A DNA stretch of 64,000 nt from Halorubrum sp. JWXQ-INN 858 (GTDB lineage Archaea; Halobacteriota; Halobacteria; Halobacteriales; Haloferacaceae), in assembly GCF_009806985.1 (NCBI RefSeq), contig NZ_WUAX01000016.1:308976-372975 (forward strand), given 5' to 3'. Position 1 is the stretch's first letter; every line of letters starts with the position of its first letter. Under the pieces are notes generated by a model. The model was not told where the DNA came from. It did no database searches and saw only the letters and a program-made list of their open reading frames with translations. Positions 41,090 to 49,511 of the stretch are shown piece after piece. The position numbers and the translations under genes were made by a program.

Positions 41090-43741
41090 ATGCACTACCA
41101 CGAGGCGGCGAACTTTCTGTTCGACCTCCGCCGCTTCTCCGTCAGCCCCGGGACCGAGAGCGTCAGGGACCTGCTCGCACACCTCGGCGGTCCCGAATCC
41201 GAGGTGCCGTTCGTGCAGATCGCCGGCTCGAACGGGAAGGGAAGCACCGCGCGGATGGTCGAGTCCGCCCTCCGGGAGGCGGGGCTCTCCGTCGGGCTCT
41301 ACACCTCCCCACACCTCGAGTCGCTCTCCGAGCGGGTCCGCGTCGACGGCCGACCGATGACCGAGGACGCGATCGCCGCGTTCGTCGCCGAGGTGAAACC
41401 GTGGCTCGTCGACCGGGCCGCGGCGGGCGAGCCGCTCACCTTCTTCGAGGTCGTCACGGCGATGGCGATCCACGACTTCGCGCGGCGGGACGTCGACGTC
41501 GCCGTCCTCGAGGTGGGTCTCGGCGGCGAGTACGACGCCACGAGCGCGGTCGACCCCGTCGCGACCGCGGTCACCAACGTCTCGCTGGAGCACACGTCGG
41601 TCCTCGGCGACTCGATCGCCGAGATCGCCCGCACGAAGTCGCGGATCGCCGCGGGCGGCGCGCCCCTCGTCACCGCCTGCGACGGGGAGGCCCTCCGGGT
41701 CGTCCGGGAGGTCGCCGCCGACGCCGGCGCGCCGGTGACGACCGTGGTCGGGCCGGGCGTCGACCGGGACGCCGACGAGCCCCTCGAAAGCGGAACGGGT
41801 GGCGACCGCCCCCCCGAAAGCGGAACGACCGATGGCGAGGCGGCCGAGTCGGCGGATCCGGCGATCGTCGCGACCTACGAGGGGCGGGTGAGCCCGACGG
41901 ACGCCGCGGTCCGGTTCGCGGGCGAAGCGGCGGGCACCTACCGGATCCCGCTGGTCGGCGAGCATCAGGCGACGAACGCGGCGATCGCGACCGTGCTGGC
42001 TCGACGGACGCTGGCCGCCCTCGACGGCGACGTGGGCGTGCTCGGCGGCGGCGTGGCCGCGCTCGACGGTGACGCGGGCACGCACGACCGCGACGCGGAT
42101 CGGGACGGCGGGGCGCTCGCGGCCGGGCTCGCGCGGGCGACCTGGCCCGGACGCTTCGAGGTGACGGGCACGGAGCCGCTCGTCGTCCTCGACGGCGCGC
42201 ACAACCCGGCGGCCTGCGGGACGCTCGCCGGGACGCTCGCGGAGTACGCGTACGACGACCTCCACCTCGTCTACGCGGCGATGCACGACAAGGACCACGC
42301 CGGGTCGCTCGCCGCGCTGCCGGACGTCGCCGCCGCGATCACGTGTCGGCCCGACCTCGACCGCGCCGAGGACCCCGAGGTGTTGGCCGCGGCCGCCCGG
42401 GCGGCCGGGATCGACGACGTGACCGCCGGGGCGGGCGTGGCGGACGCGTTCGCGACGGCGCTCGACCGGGCCGACGAGGGCGACTGCGTCCTGCTCACGG
42501 GGTCGTTGTTCGCGGTCGCCGAGGCGCGGGCGGTCGCCCGAACGGTGACGCCGAAACGGGTCGCCGACCGGGCGAGCGCCGACCGAGCGCTCGCCGACGC
42601 CGGCGTCCAACCCCGGACTGCCGAGGAGGTCCGGGACGGGGTCGATCACCGGGTGATGACGCTCCGGCTGCGGGGCACACAGGCACGTCACGTTCGCGCG
42701 GAGCTGCGCGCGGTCGGCGGCGAGGCCGCGATCGGCGGGGCGGGCGCGGACGGGGGTGAGCTCGTCCCCGTCGTCCTGGCGGGGACGGTCGCGGAGTTCC
42801 GCGCGCTCTGTGACCGGCTGGCGACGGGGACGCCCTCCGCGGACGGGCTCGCGGGGATCGCCGCGGACCTGCGGGCGCGGGTCGGTCTCTCGGAGGCGGA
42901 GCCCGCGACCGAGTACCCGTGGACGGACGGGACCGCGGTGATGGGCGTGCTCAACGTGACGCCGGACTCGTTCCACGACGGGGGTCGCCACCGGGGGCTC
43001 GACGACGCGGTCTCGGGCGCGAAGCGGATGGTCGCGGCCGGCGTCGACGTCCTCGACGTGGGCGGGGAGTCGACGCGACCGGGCGCGGAGGCGGTCCCCG
43101 TCGAGGAGGAGATCGCGCGGGTCGTCCCCGTGATGGAGGCCGTCCGGGAGGTCCCGGCGGTCGCCGACGGCGACGTCCTCGTCTCAGTGGACACGCGCAA
43201 GCCCGCGGTGGCGGCGGCCGCGCTCGAGGCGGGCGCGGACGTCATCAACGACGTGACGGGGTTAGAGGACCCGCGGATGCGCGAGGTGGTCGCCGAGGCG
43301 GGCTGTCCCGTCGTCGTGATGCACAGCGTCGACGCGCCGGTCGATCCGACCGCAGCGCCCGAGTACGGGGACGTCGTCGCCGACGTCGTCGCCGACCTGC
43401 GCGAGCGGCTGCGGCTGGCCGAGACGGCCGGCATCGACCGAGAGCGAGTGATCGTCGATCCCGGGCTCGGCTTCGGGAAGTCGGCCGCGGAGAGCTTCGA
43501 GCTGCTCGGCCGGCTCGACGAGTTCGCGGCGCTCGGCTGTCCGGTCCTCGTGGGGCACTCACACAAGTCGCTGTTCGGCGCGATCGGGCGCGGTCCGGAC
43601 GACCGCGAGCACGCCACGGTCGCCGGGACCGCGGTTGCGACCGCCCGGGGCGCGGACCTCGTGCGGGTCCACGACGTCGCCGCGAACCGCGCCGCGGTCG
43701 ACGTGGTCGCGGCCGCGACCGATCCCGGATCGATCGAGTGA
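41090..43741 (+). CDS. Bifunctional dihydrofolate (folylpolyglutamate) synthase - dihydropteroate synthase fusion
   Basis: The N-terminal half (1-~490) is FolC: ATP loop QIAGSNGKGSTARM, YTSPHLESLSERVRVDG, VLEVGLGGEYDATS, then VVLDGAHNPAACG. The C-terminal part (~610-883) is FolP: VMGVLNVTPDSFHDGG, DVGGESTRPGAEAV, VSVDTRKP, VINDVTG, VVMHS, VIVDPGLGFGKS and VGHSHKSL. Between them is a ~100-residue region (residues ~495-600, including HRVMTLRLRGTQARHVRAE) not needed by either enzyme. Such a FolC-FolP fusion is known from Haloferax volcanii. It couples pteroate formation to glutamylation. The usual Arg of the SRKS loop is His here. The open frame from 40859 is rejected because the ATG at 41090 begins the family start MHYHEAANFLFDLR. 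There are repeated stretches inside FolC (~225-250, ~300-340). Confidence 0.93.
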   Translation: MHYHEAANFLFDLRRFSVSPGTESVRDLLAHLGGPESEVPFVQIAGSNGKGSTARMVESALREAGLSVGLYTSPHLESLSERVRVDGRPMTEDAIAAFVAEVKPWLVDRAAAGEPLTFFEVVTAMAIHDFARRDVDVAVLEVGLGGEYDATSAVDPVATAVTNVSLEHTSVLGDSIAEIARTKSRIAAGGAPLVTACDGEALRVVREVAADAGAPVTTVVGPGVDRDADEPLESGTGGDRPPESGTTDGEAAESADPAIVATYEGRVSPTDAAVRFAGEAAGTYRIPLVGEHQATNAAIATVLARRTLAALDGDVGVLGGGVAALDGDAGTHDRDADRDGGALAAGLARATWPGRFEVTGTEPLVVLDGAHNPAACGTLAGTLAEYAYDDLHLVYAAMHDKDHAGSLAALPDVAAAITCRPDLDRAEDPEVLAAAARAAGIDDVTAGAGVADAFATALDRADEGDCVLLTGSLFAVAEARAVARTVTPKRVADRASADRALADAGVQPRTAEEVRDGVDHRVMTLRLRGTQARHVRAELRAVGGEAAIGGAGADGGELVPVVLAGTVAEFRALCDRLATGTPSADGLAGIAADLRARVGLSEAEPATEYPWTDGTAVMGVLNVTPDSFHDGGRHRGLDDAVSGAKRMVAAGVDVLDVGGESTRPGAEAVPVEEEIARVVPVMEAVREVPAVADGDVLVSVDTRKPAVAAAALEAGADVINDVTGLEDPRMREVVAEAGCPVVVMHSVDAPVDPTAAPEYGDVVADVVADLRERLRLAETAGIDRERVIVDPGLGFGKSAAESFELLGRLDEFAALGCPVLVGHSHKSLFGAIGRGPDDREHATVAGTAVATARGADLVRVHDVAANRAAVDVVAAATDPGSIE

Positions 43742-43840
43742 GCGGCGACCGCCGTCGTCCCGGTACCGCCGTCCCACCGTCGACGCCCCGGTCGTCGCGC
43801 GGGCGGCAGCGTTTTTGGTCGTCGTCCCGCAGATGTGAGC

Positions 43841-45277
43841 ATGCCCCGTCGCCTGCTGCTCGGCTGTAGCTCGGTCGGGTACACGCTCGTCGAACGCGTC
43901 CGCGGGGCGTACGGCGAGCTGCACGCGATCACCGACGATCCCGGGTGGGCGTCGACGCTGCGCGACGAGAACGTCGCCACCGCGGAGGCGGATCCGACCG
44001 ATCCCGGCACGTACCCGGACGCCGCGGAGGTGGTGATCGTCGCCGGCGACGACCCGGCGCGCAACGTCGCGGCCGCGGAGGCGGCCCGACGTCGCTACCC
44101 CGACGCGATGATCGTCGCGCACGTCGGACACGAGCCGACCGCGAGCCACCGGACCGCGCTCGATGCGGTCGCCGACCGGGTCGTCGATCCGGTGGAGAGC
44201 ATGGTCGGCCGGACGCTGGACGCGGTCGGCACGGACGCACAGGAACGGCCCGTGCGGCTGCTCGACACGCTCCGAAACCTCCCGGGGCCCCTGCTCGTCG
44301 TCGCTCACGACAACCCCGACCCGGACGCGATCGCGAGCGCGCTCGGCCTGGCGCGGATCGCGGACGTGGTCGGCGTCCCGGCCGACCCCTGTTACGGCGG
44401 CGAGATCGCTCACCAGGAGAACCGGGCGCTGGTGAACCTCCTCGACATCGAGCTGCGGACGTTCGACGACGTCGTCGTCGACGACTACGGCGGGATAGCG
44501 CTCGTCGACCACTCGCGGGCGGGGATCAACGACAGCCTCCCCGAGGGGACGCCCGTCGACATCGTCGTCGACCACCACCCGCCGCGCGGCCCCGTCGAGG
44601 GGTCGTTCCTCGACATCCGGCCGGAGGTCGGCTCCACCAGCACGCTGATCGAGGAGTACCTCTCCCGGCTGGGTGTCGAGCCCGACCGACAGCTGGCGAC
44701 CGCGCTGCTGTACGGGATCCGGATCGACACGAAGGACTTCACGCGCGAGACGTCGATCCCCGACTTCGAGGCGGCCGCCGCGCTCACGCCGCACGCCGAC
44801 GAGGACACGCTCGAACGCGTCGAGAGCCCGAGCGTGAGCCCGGAGACGCTGCGGGTCCTCGGGCGGGCGATCGAGGGGCGCGACGTGCGCGGCACGATCG
44901 CCGCCTCCTGCGTCGGCGAGATCACCGACCGCGACGCGCTGGCGCAGGCGGCCGAGCGCCTGCTCGCGCTGGAGGGCGTCACCGTCACGTTCGTCTACGG
45001 CTACATGGACGGCGTCATCTACGGTTCGGCGAGGGCGCGCGGGGCCGACGTCGACATCGGCGAGCTGCTGCGCGAGGCGCTCGACGCGATCGGGTCGGCC
45101 GGCGGCCACGCGAACATGGCCGGTGCACAGGTCCCGCTCGGGATCCTGGAGGCCGTCGCCGAAGACGAATCGCTCCCCGAAGTCGTCGCCGAGTTCGTCT
45201 CCGGGCGGTTCTTCGAGGCGGTCCGTGATCCCCCCGCGCAGCCGAGCGGGACGGCGACCGAGTTCCCGACGGACTGA
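43841..45277 (+). CDS. DHH-family phosphoesterase with N-terminal Rossmann domain
   Basis: Residues 1-120 resemble a TrkA-N Rossmann fold (LLLGCSSVGYTLVERV, VVIVAGDDPARN). The DHH domain follows (VVAHDNPDPDAIASALGLA at ~155, IALVDHSRAG, IVVDHHPPRG), and the DHHA1 domain ends with GSAGGHANMAGAQVPLG. Metal-binding Asp/His residues are all present, so this is a manganese-type phosphoesterase, possibly acting on oligonucleotides or a cyclic dinucleotide. The combination with a nucleotide-binding domain is typical of an archaeal lineage of DHH proteins. The T-rich TATA-like GTTTTTGG (~43810) fits the ATG at 43841; a GTG at 43835 is an alternative. Confidence 0.86.
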   Translation: MPRRLLLGCSSVGYTLVERVRGAYGELHAITDDPGWASTLRDENVATAEADPTDPGTYPDAAEVVIVAGDDPARNVAAAEAARRRYPDAMIVAHVGHEPTASHRTALDAVADRVVDPVESMVGRTLDAVGTDAQERPVRLLDTLRNLPGPLLVVAHDNPDPDAIASALGLARIADVVGVPADPCYGGEIAHQENRALVNLLDIELRTFDDVVVDDYGGIALVDHSRAGINDSLPEGTPVDIVVDHHPPRGPVEGSFLDIRPEVGSTSTLIEEYLSRLGVEPDRQLATALLYGIRIDTKDFTRETSIPDFEAAAALTPHADEDTLERVESPSVSPETLRVLGRAIEGRDVRGTIAASCVGEITDRDALAQAAERLLALEGVTVTFVYGYMDGVIYGSARARGADVDIGELLREALDAIGSAGGHANMAGAQVPLGILEAVAEDESLPEVVAEFVSGRFFEAVRDPPAQPSGTATEFPTD

Positions 45278-45293
45278 GCCGGACTTAACGGTC

Positions 45294-45359
45294 GGCCTGA
45301 TACGGGCTCAACGTCGACCTAATACGGGCTCAACGTCGGCCTGATACGGGTCTGATTGG
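45294..45359. repeat. 22-bp tandem repeat, three copies
   Basis: Three units of the form GGCCTGATACGGGCTCAACGTC occupy the gap between the DHH gene and the tRNA-Asp pair. The third is more diverged. Confidence 0.9.
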
Positions 45360-45418
45360 AGAACACGTAGCAACAGGACGCAGAGTCGCGTCGCTCGGGG
45401 AGTAGTACGTTCGAGAAA

Positions 45419-45491
45419 CGCCCGGAGCGGGATTTGAACCCGCGTCACGACCGTGACAGGGTCGTATGATGGGCCACTACACCATCCGGGC
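45419..45491 (-). tRNA. tRNA-Asp (GTC), second of two identical copies
   Basis: On the minus strand the 73 bases fold as a cloverleaf: seven-pair acceptor GCCCGGA/TCCGGGC, D-arm with GTGTAGTGG, anticodon arm CGACC-CTGTCAC-GGTCG (anticodon GTC), and T-arm with GGTTCAAATCC. The discriminator base is G. The CCA end is not encoded. No intron is present. It is the promoter-distal copy of the pair. Confidence 0.95.
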
Positions 45492-45507
45492 AGACTCCGA
45501 TAACCGG

Positions 45508-45521
45508 CCCCGAAATCGGGG
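45508..45521. other. Perfect inverted repeat between the two tRNA genes
   Basis: CCCCGAAATCGGGG is a six-base-pair hairpin with a two-base loop in the 31-base spacer of the tRNA pair. It might help process the joint transcript, but this is a guess. Confidence 0.4.
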
Positions 45522-45522
45522 A

Positions 45523-45595
45523 CGCCCGGAGCGGGATTTGAACCCGCGTCACGACCGTGACAGGGTCGTATGATGGGCCACTACACCATCCGGGC
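45523..45595 (-). tRNA. tRNA-Asp (GTC), first of two identical copies
   Basis: The 73 bases are identical to those at 45419-45491, giving a 104-base period. Anticodon GTC reads GAC/GAU, the most frequent acidic codons in this acid-rich proteome. CCA is not encoded. This copy is next to the promoter on the minus strand. Confidence 0.95.
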
Positions 45596-45619
45596 TTGCT
45601 GCACTCACTCGTATCCCCG

Positions 45620-45632
45620 TCTGGCAAATAAG
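45620..45632 (-). promoter_or_regulatory. TATA-like element of the tRNA-Asp pair
   Basis: The minus strand reads AAGCCTTATTTGC, about 30 bases before the first tRNA base at 45595. The same AAGCCTTAT core recurs on the plus strand near 45822 before rpoH. Confidence 0.5.
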
Positions 45633-45704
45633 GCTTGTCATCGCGCACGGGAGTGAGTGCCGTTCACAGCCACCGGGACTGGCCCTGTCCCGGTACTCGT
45701 ACCT

Positions 45705-45762
45705 GATACGTTTTTCTGCCTGCATCCATGCCCGATACGTTTTTGATGCTCGTACCCATGAG
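45705..45762. repeat. 29-bp imperfect tandem duplication in the tRNA/rpoH gap
   Basis: GATACGTTTTT recurs with a 29-base period, each copy followed by CCATG. No reading frame of note starts at either ATG. The rest of the 45596-45890 gap holds the two divergent promoters. Confidence 0.6.
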
Positions 45763-45837
45763 GTTCGGTGACGACCGCCCCGGTGTATTCGGGAGCCGCG
45801 CGTGGCGGACGCGGTTGGCAAGCCTTATCTGAATGGC

Positions 45838-45848
45838 GCATATAACTT
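45838..45848 (+). promoter_or_regulatory. TATA-like element of the rpo operon
   Basis: GCATATAACTT is about 48 bases before the rpoH ATG, implying a leader of about 20 bases, and a second candidate AAGCCTTATCT lies at ~45820-45830. Two tandem promoters would fit a heavily expressed operon. Confidence 0.5.
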
Positions 45849-45890
45849 GCTGTAGTATCTCGTGATAGCTTCTCCCCACCACCAGCACCC

Positions 45891-46118
45891 ATGGTAGACG
45901 TAAGCCAACACGAACTCGTCCCGGACCACACCCTTCTCGACGATGAGGAGGTCGAGGAGGTTCTGGCGGAGTATAACGTGAAAAAGACCAACCTGCCGAA
46001 GATCAAACGGACGGACCCCGCCGCTCCCGACGCGGCCGAAGTCGGTGACGTCGTGAAGATCGTCCGAAACTCCCGAACGACCGATCAGGCGGTCGTGTTC
46101 CGACTCGTCGTCTCATGA
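45891..46118 (+). CDS. rpoH: DNA-directed RNA polymerase subunit H (RPB5-like)
   Basis: It is the 75-residue archaeal subunit homologous to the C-terminal domain of eukaryotic RPB5, placed at the downstream DNA jaw. [31 protein letters not shown] and [23 protein letters not shown] are the family signatures. It is the first gene of the polymerase operon and its TGA overlaps the next ATG by four bases. Confidence 0.96.
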   Translation: MVDVSQHELVPDHTLLDDEEVEEVLAEYNVKKTNLPKIKRTDPAAPDAAEVGDVVKIVRNSRTTDQAVVFRLVVS

Positions 46119-47680
46119 ACAGGCAAGACAGACGCGTGGTATCACGCGAATACTTCTCCGACGACCGGCTCGCAGAACACCACTTCCGCTCGTTCAACAA
46201 CTTCCTGGACCGCGGCATGCAGGAAGTCGTCGACGAGAAGGAGACCATCGACACCGACATCGGCGACAAGGAGGGCCAAGAGCCCGTCTACGTCGAGCTC
46301 GGCGACGTGCGGATGCTCACTCCTCGCGTCCGCGAGGCGGACGGCTCCGAGGAGCTGTTGTACCCACAGGAGGCCCGCCTGCGGAACATCACCTACTCCG
46401 CGCCCGTGTTCATGGAGATGTCCATCGTGCGCGGCGGCGAGGACGAGCCCGAAACCGTCGTCGACTCCACCGAGACGAAGGTGGGTCGGATGCCGGTGAT
46501 GGTCGGCTCGAACAAGTGTAACATGGCCGATTTCTCCGACGAGGAGCTGATCGACATCGGCGAGGACCCCGTCGACCCCGGCGGCTACTTCATCGTCAAC
46601 GGCTCCGAGCGGGTCCTGATGACGAGCGAGGACCTCGCGCCGAACAAGATCCTCGCGGAGTACGACTCGAAGTACGGCGACGAGATCCAGGTCGCGAAGA
46701 CGTTCTCTCAGCGACGCGGGTACCGCGCGCTCGTGCTCTGTGAGCGCAACCGGGAAGGACTCCTCGAGGTGTCGTTCCCCTCCGTCTCCGGCTCGGTGAA
46801 CTTCGTGACGCTCGTCCGCGCGCTCGGGCTCGAATCCGACGAGGAGATCGTCCACCGCGTGAGCGACGACCCCGAGATCGTGAAGTTCATGCTGGAGAAC
46901 TTAGAGGAGGCCGACGTCCAGACGACCGAGGAGGCGATCGAGACCCTCGGCGAGCGCGTCGCCTCCGGCCAGGGGAAGAACTACCAGCTGAAACGGGCGA
47001 ACTACGTCATCGACCGGTACCTCCTCCCGCACCTCCACGAGGAGGGCGTCGACGACGAGGACGTCCGGATCAACAAGGCGTACTACCTCTGCCGGATGGC
47101 CGAGGCGTGTTTCGAACTCGCCTTACAGCGCCGCGAGGCGGACGACAAGGACCACTACGCGAACAAGCGGCTGAAGGTGTCCGGCGACCTGATGCGCGAC
47201 CTGTTCCGGACGGCGCTCAACAAGCTGGCACGCGACGTGAAGTACCAGCTCGAACGGGCCAACATGCGGAACCGCCAGCTCACCGTGAACACGGTGGTCC
47301 GCTCGGACGTGCTGACCGAGCGGCTCGAACACCCGATCGCGACGGGCAACTGGGTCGGCGGGCGCTCGGGCGTCTCCCAGCTCGTCGACCGGACGGACTA
47401 CATGGGCGTGCTGTCGCACCTCCGCCGGCTGCGGAGCCCGCTGTCACGCTCCCAGCCGCACTTCGAGGCGCGCGACCTGCACGCGACCCAGTGGGGTCGC
47501 ATCTGTCCCTCCGAGACGCCGGAGGGGCCGAACTGTGGGCTCGTGAAGAACTTCGCGCAGGCGATGGAGCTGTCACAGAACATCGAGGACGAACAGGGGC
47601 TGAAACGAGAACTGGCGTCGATGGGTGTCGAGGGGATCCCCGGCATCGAGGGCGTCGAACGACAGACGGCGGACGATTAA
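46115..47680 (+). CDS. rpoB2: DNA-directed RNA polymerase subunit B'' (N-terminal part of beta)
   Basis: The 521-residue protein is the N-terminal half of the split archaeal beta subunit. It holds the lobe and protrusion, with [19 protein letters not shown] (~165), NVVRSD-like fork segments ([20 protein letters not shown]) and [19 protein letters not shown] (~465) near the end. Splitting of B into B'' and B' is characteristic of Halobacteria and methanogens. It overlaps rpoH by ATGA and is followed two bases later by rpoB'. Confidence 0.97.
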   Translation: MNRQDRRVVSREYFSDDRLAEHHFRSFNNFLDRGMQEVVDEKETIDTDIGDKEGQEPVYVELGDVRMLTPRVREADGSEELLYPQEARLRNITYSAPVFMEMSIVRGGEDEPETVVDSTETKVGRMPVMVGSNKCNMADFSDEELIDIGEDPVDPGGYFIVNGSERVLMTSEDLAPNKILAEYDSKYGDEIQVAKTFSQRRGYRALVLCERNREGLLEVSFPSVSGSVNFVTLVRALGLESDEEIVHRVSDDPEIVKFMLENLEEADVQTTEEAIETLGERVASGQGKNYQLKRANYVIDRYLLPHLHEEGVDDEDVRINKAYYLCRMAEACFELALQRREADDKDHYANKRLKVSGDLMRDLFRTALNKLARDVKYQLERANMRNRQLTVNTVVRSDVLTERLEHPIATGNWVGGRSGVSQLVDRTDYMGVLSHLRRLRSPLSRSQPHFEARDLHATQWGRICPSETPEGPNCGLVKNFAQAMELSQNIEDEQGLKRELASMGVEGIPGIEGVERQTADD

Positions 47681-47681
47681 T

Positions 47682-49511
47682 ATGGCTCAGGCAGAACGCG
47701 AAGCGAAAGTGTACGTCAACGGCAGCCTCGTCGGGACACACCCGGACCCGGACGGGCTCGCTGAACAGATCCGCGAGGCGCGCCGACGGGGCGACGTCTC
47801 CGAGATGGTGAACGTCTCCGTGAAGGACCGGACCCGCGAAGTGATCGTCAACGCGGACGCCGGGCGCGCCCGCCGGCCGCTCATCGTCGTCGAGAACGGC
47901 GAGCCGCTCCTCGGCGACGAGGAGATCGACGCGCTCGACCGGGGCGACGTCGGGTTCGAGGACCTCGTCGAGCGCGGCTACGTCGAGTTCATCGACGCCG
48001 AGGAGGAGGAGGACATCCTCGTCGCCGTCGACGAGGAGGACGTCACCGACGACCACACTCACCTGGAGATCGACCCCCAGCTCGTGTTCGGTATCGGTGC
48101 GGGGATGATCCCGTACCCCGAGCACAACGCGAGCCCCCGCATCACGATGGGGGCAGGGATGATGAAACAGTCGCTCGGGCTCCCGTCCGCGAACTACCGG
48201 ATCCGGCCCGACACCCGCCAGCACCTGATGCACTACCCGCAGCTGGCGATGGTGAAAACGCAGACCACCGAGCAGATCAACTTCGACGAGCGGCCGGCGG
48301 CACAGAACTTCGTCGTCGCCGTCATGTCCTACGAGGGGTTCAACATCGAGGACGCGCTCGTCATGAACCAGGGCTCGGTCGACCGCGCACTCGCGCGCTC
48401 GCACTTCTTCCGGACGTACGAGGGCGAGGAGCGGCGGTACCCGGGCGGCCAGGAGGACCGCTTCGAGATCCCCTCCCAGGACGTCCGCGGCGCACGCGGC
48501 GAGGACGCGTACACGCACCTCGACGAGGACGGGCTGGTCAACCCCGAGACGACCGTCGACGAGTCGTCGGTGCTGCTGGGCAAGACGAGCCCGCCGCGCT
48601 TCCTCGAGGAGCCGGACGACATGGGCGGGCTCTCCCCGCAGAAGCGGCGTGAAACCTCCGTGACGATGCGCTCGGGCGAGTCCGGCGTCGTCGACACGGT
48701 GACGCTGATGGAGGGCGAGGACGGCTCCAAGCTCTCGAAGGTGAAGGTCCGCGACCAGCGCGTCCCCGAGCTGGGCGACAAGTTCGCGTCCCGACACGGT
48801 CAGAAGGGCGTCGTCGGCCACCTCGCACCCCAGGAAGACATGCCGTTCACCGAGGAGGGGGTCGTTCCCGACCTCGTGTTGAATCCCCACGCGCTCCCGT
48901 CCCGGATGACGGTCGGCCACGTGCTGGAGATGCTCGGCGGCAAGGTCGGGTCGCTCCGCGGCACCCGCGTCGACGGCACGCCGTTCCAGGGCGAAGACGA
49001 GAAGGAGCTCCGCGGCGGGCTCGTGGACCACGGGTTCAAGTCCTCCGGCAAGGAGGTCATGTACTCCGGCGTCACCGGCGAGAAGATCGACGCGGAGATC
49101 TTCGTCGGGACGATCTTCTACCACAAGCTGTACCACATGGTGTCGAACAAGCTCCACGCCCGGTCGCGCGGCCCGGTGCAGGTGCTCACCCGCCAGCCCA
49201 CCGAGGGACGTGCCCGCGAGGGCGGTCTCCGCGTGGGAGAGATGGAGCGCGACACGATCATCGGCCACGGCGCGTCGATGGTGCTGAACGAACGGCTACT
49301 CGAGTCCTCGGACGCGGAGACGGTGCACGTCTCCGCGCAGACGGGGCTCGTCGCCGTCGAGGACCGCGAACAGCGCCGCGTGTACGACCCCGTCACCGGC
49401 GACGAGGACGACATCCACGAGCTCGAGGTGAGCTACGCGTTCAAGCTCCTCCTCGACGAGATGATCGCGCTCGGCATCCGACCGAAGCTCGAACTGGAGG
49501 ACGCGATTTAA
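47682..49511 (+). CDS. rpoB1: DNA-directed RNA polymerase subunit B' (C-terminal part of beta)
   Basis: The 609-residue protein completes beta. Landmarks are [49 protein letters not shown] (~210), [23 protein letters not shown] (hybrid-binding region, ~365-390), the [11 protein letters not shown] motif and a short zinc-less C-terminal clamp. It starts one base after the rpoB'' stop codon region (TAATATG) and ends directly at the rpoA' start. Confidence 0.97.
   Translation: MAQAEREAKVYVNGSLVGTHPDPDGLAEQIREARRRGDVSEMVNVSVKDRTREVIVNADAGRARRPLIVVENGEPLLGDEEIDALDRGDVGFEDLVERGYVEFIDAEEEEDILVAVDEEDVTDDHTHLEIDPQLVFGIGAGMIPYPEHNASPRITMGAGMMKQSLGLPSANYRIRPDTRQHLMHYPQLAMVKTQTTEQINFDERPAAQNFVVAVMSYEGFNIEDALVMNQGSVDRALARSHFFRTYEGEERRYPGGQEDRFEIPSQDVRGARGEDAYTHLDEDGLVNPETTVDESSVLLGKTSPPRFLEEPDDMGGLSPQKRRETSVTMRSGESGVVDTVTLMEGEDGSKLSKVKVRDQRVPELGDKFASRHGQKGVVGHLAPQEDMPFTEEGVVPDLVLNPHALPSRMTVGHVLEMLGGKVGSLRGTRVDGTPFQGEDEKELRGGLVDHGFKSSGKEVMYSGVTGEKIDAEIFVGTIFYHKLYHMVSNKLHARSRGPVQVLTRQPTEGRAREGGLRVGEMERDTIIGHGASMVLNERLLESSDAETVHVSAQTGLVAVEDREQRRVYDPVTGDEDDIHELEVSYAFKLLLDEMIALGIRPKLELEDAI

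Noticed and set aside
45758-45832. 24-residue frame upstream of rpoH as a leader peptide
   Set aside because: It has no conserved feature or codon pattern, and its end overlaps the presumed promoter.
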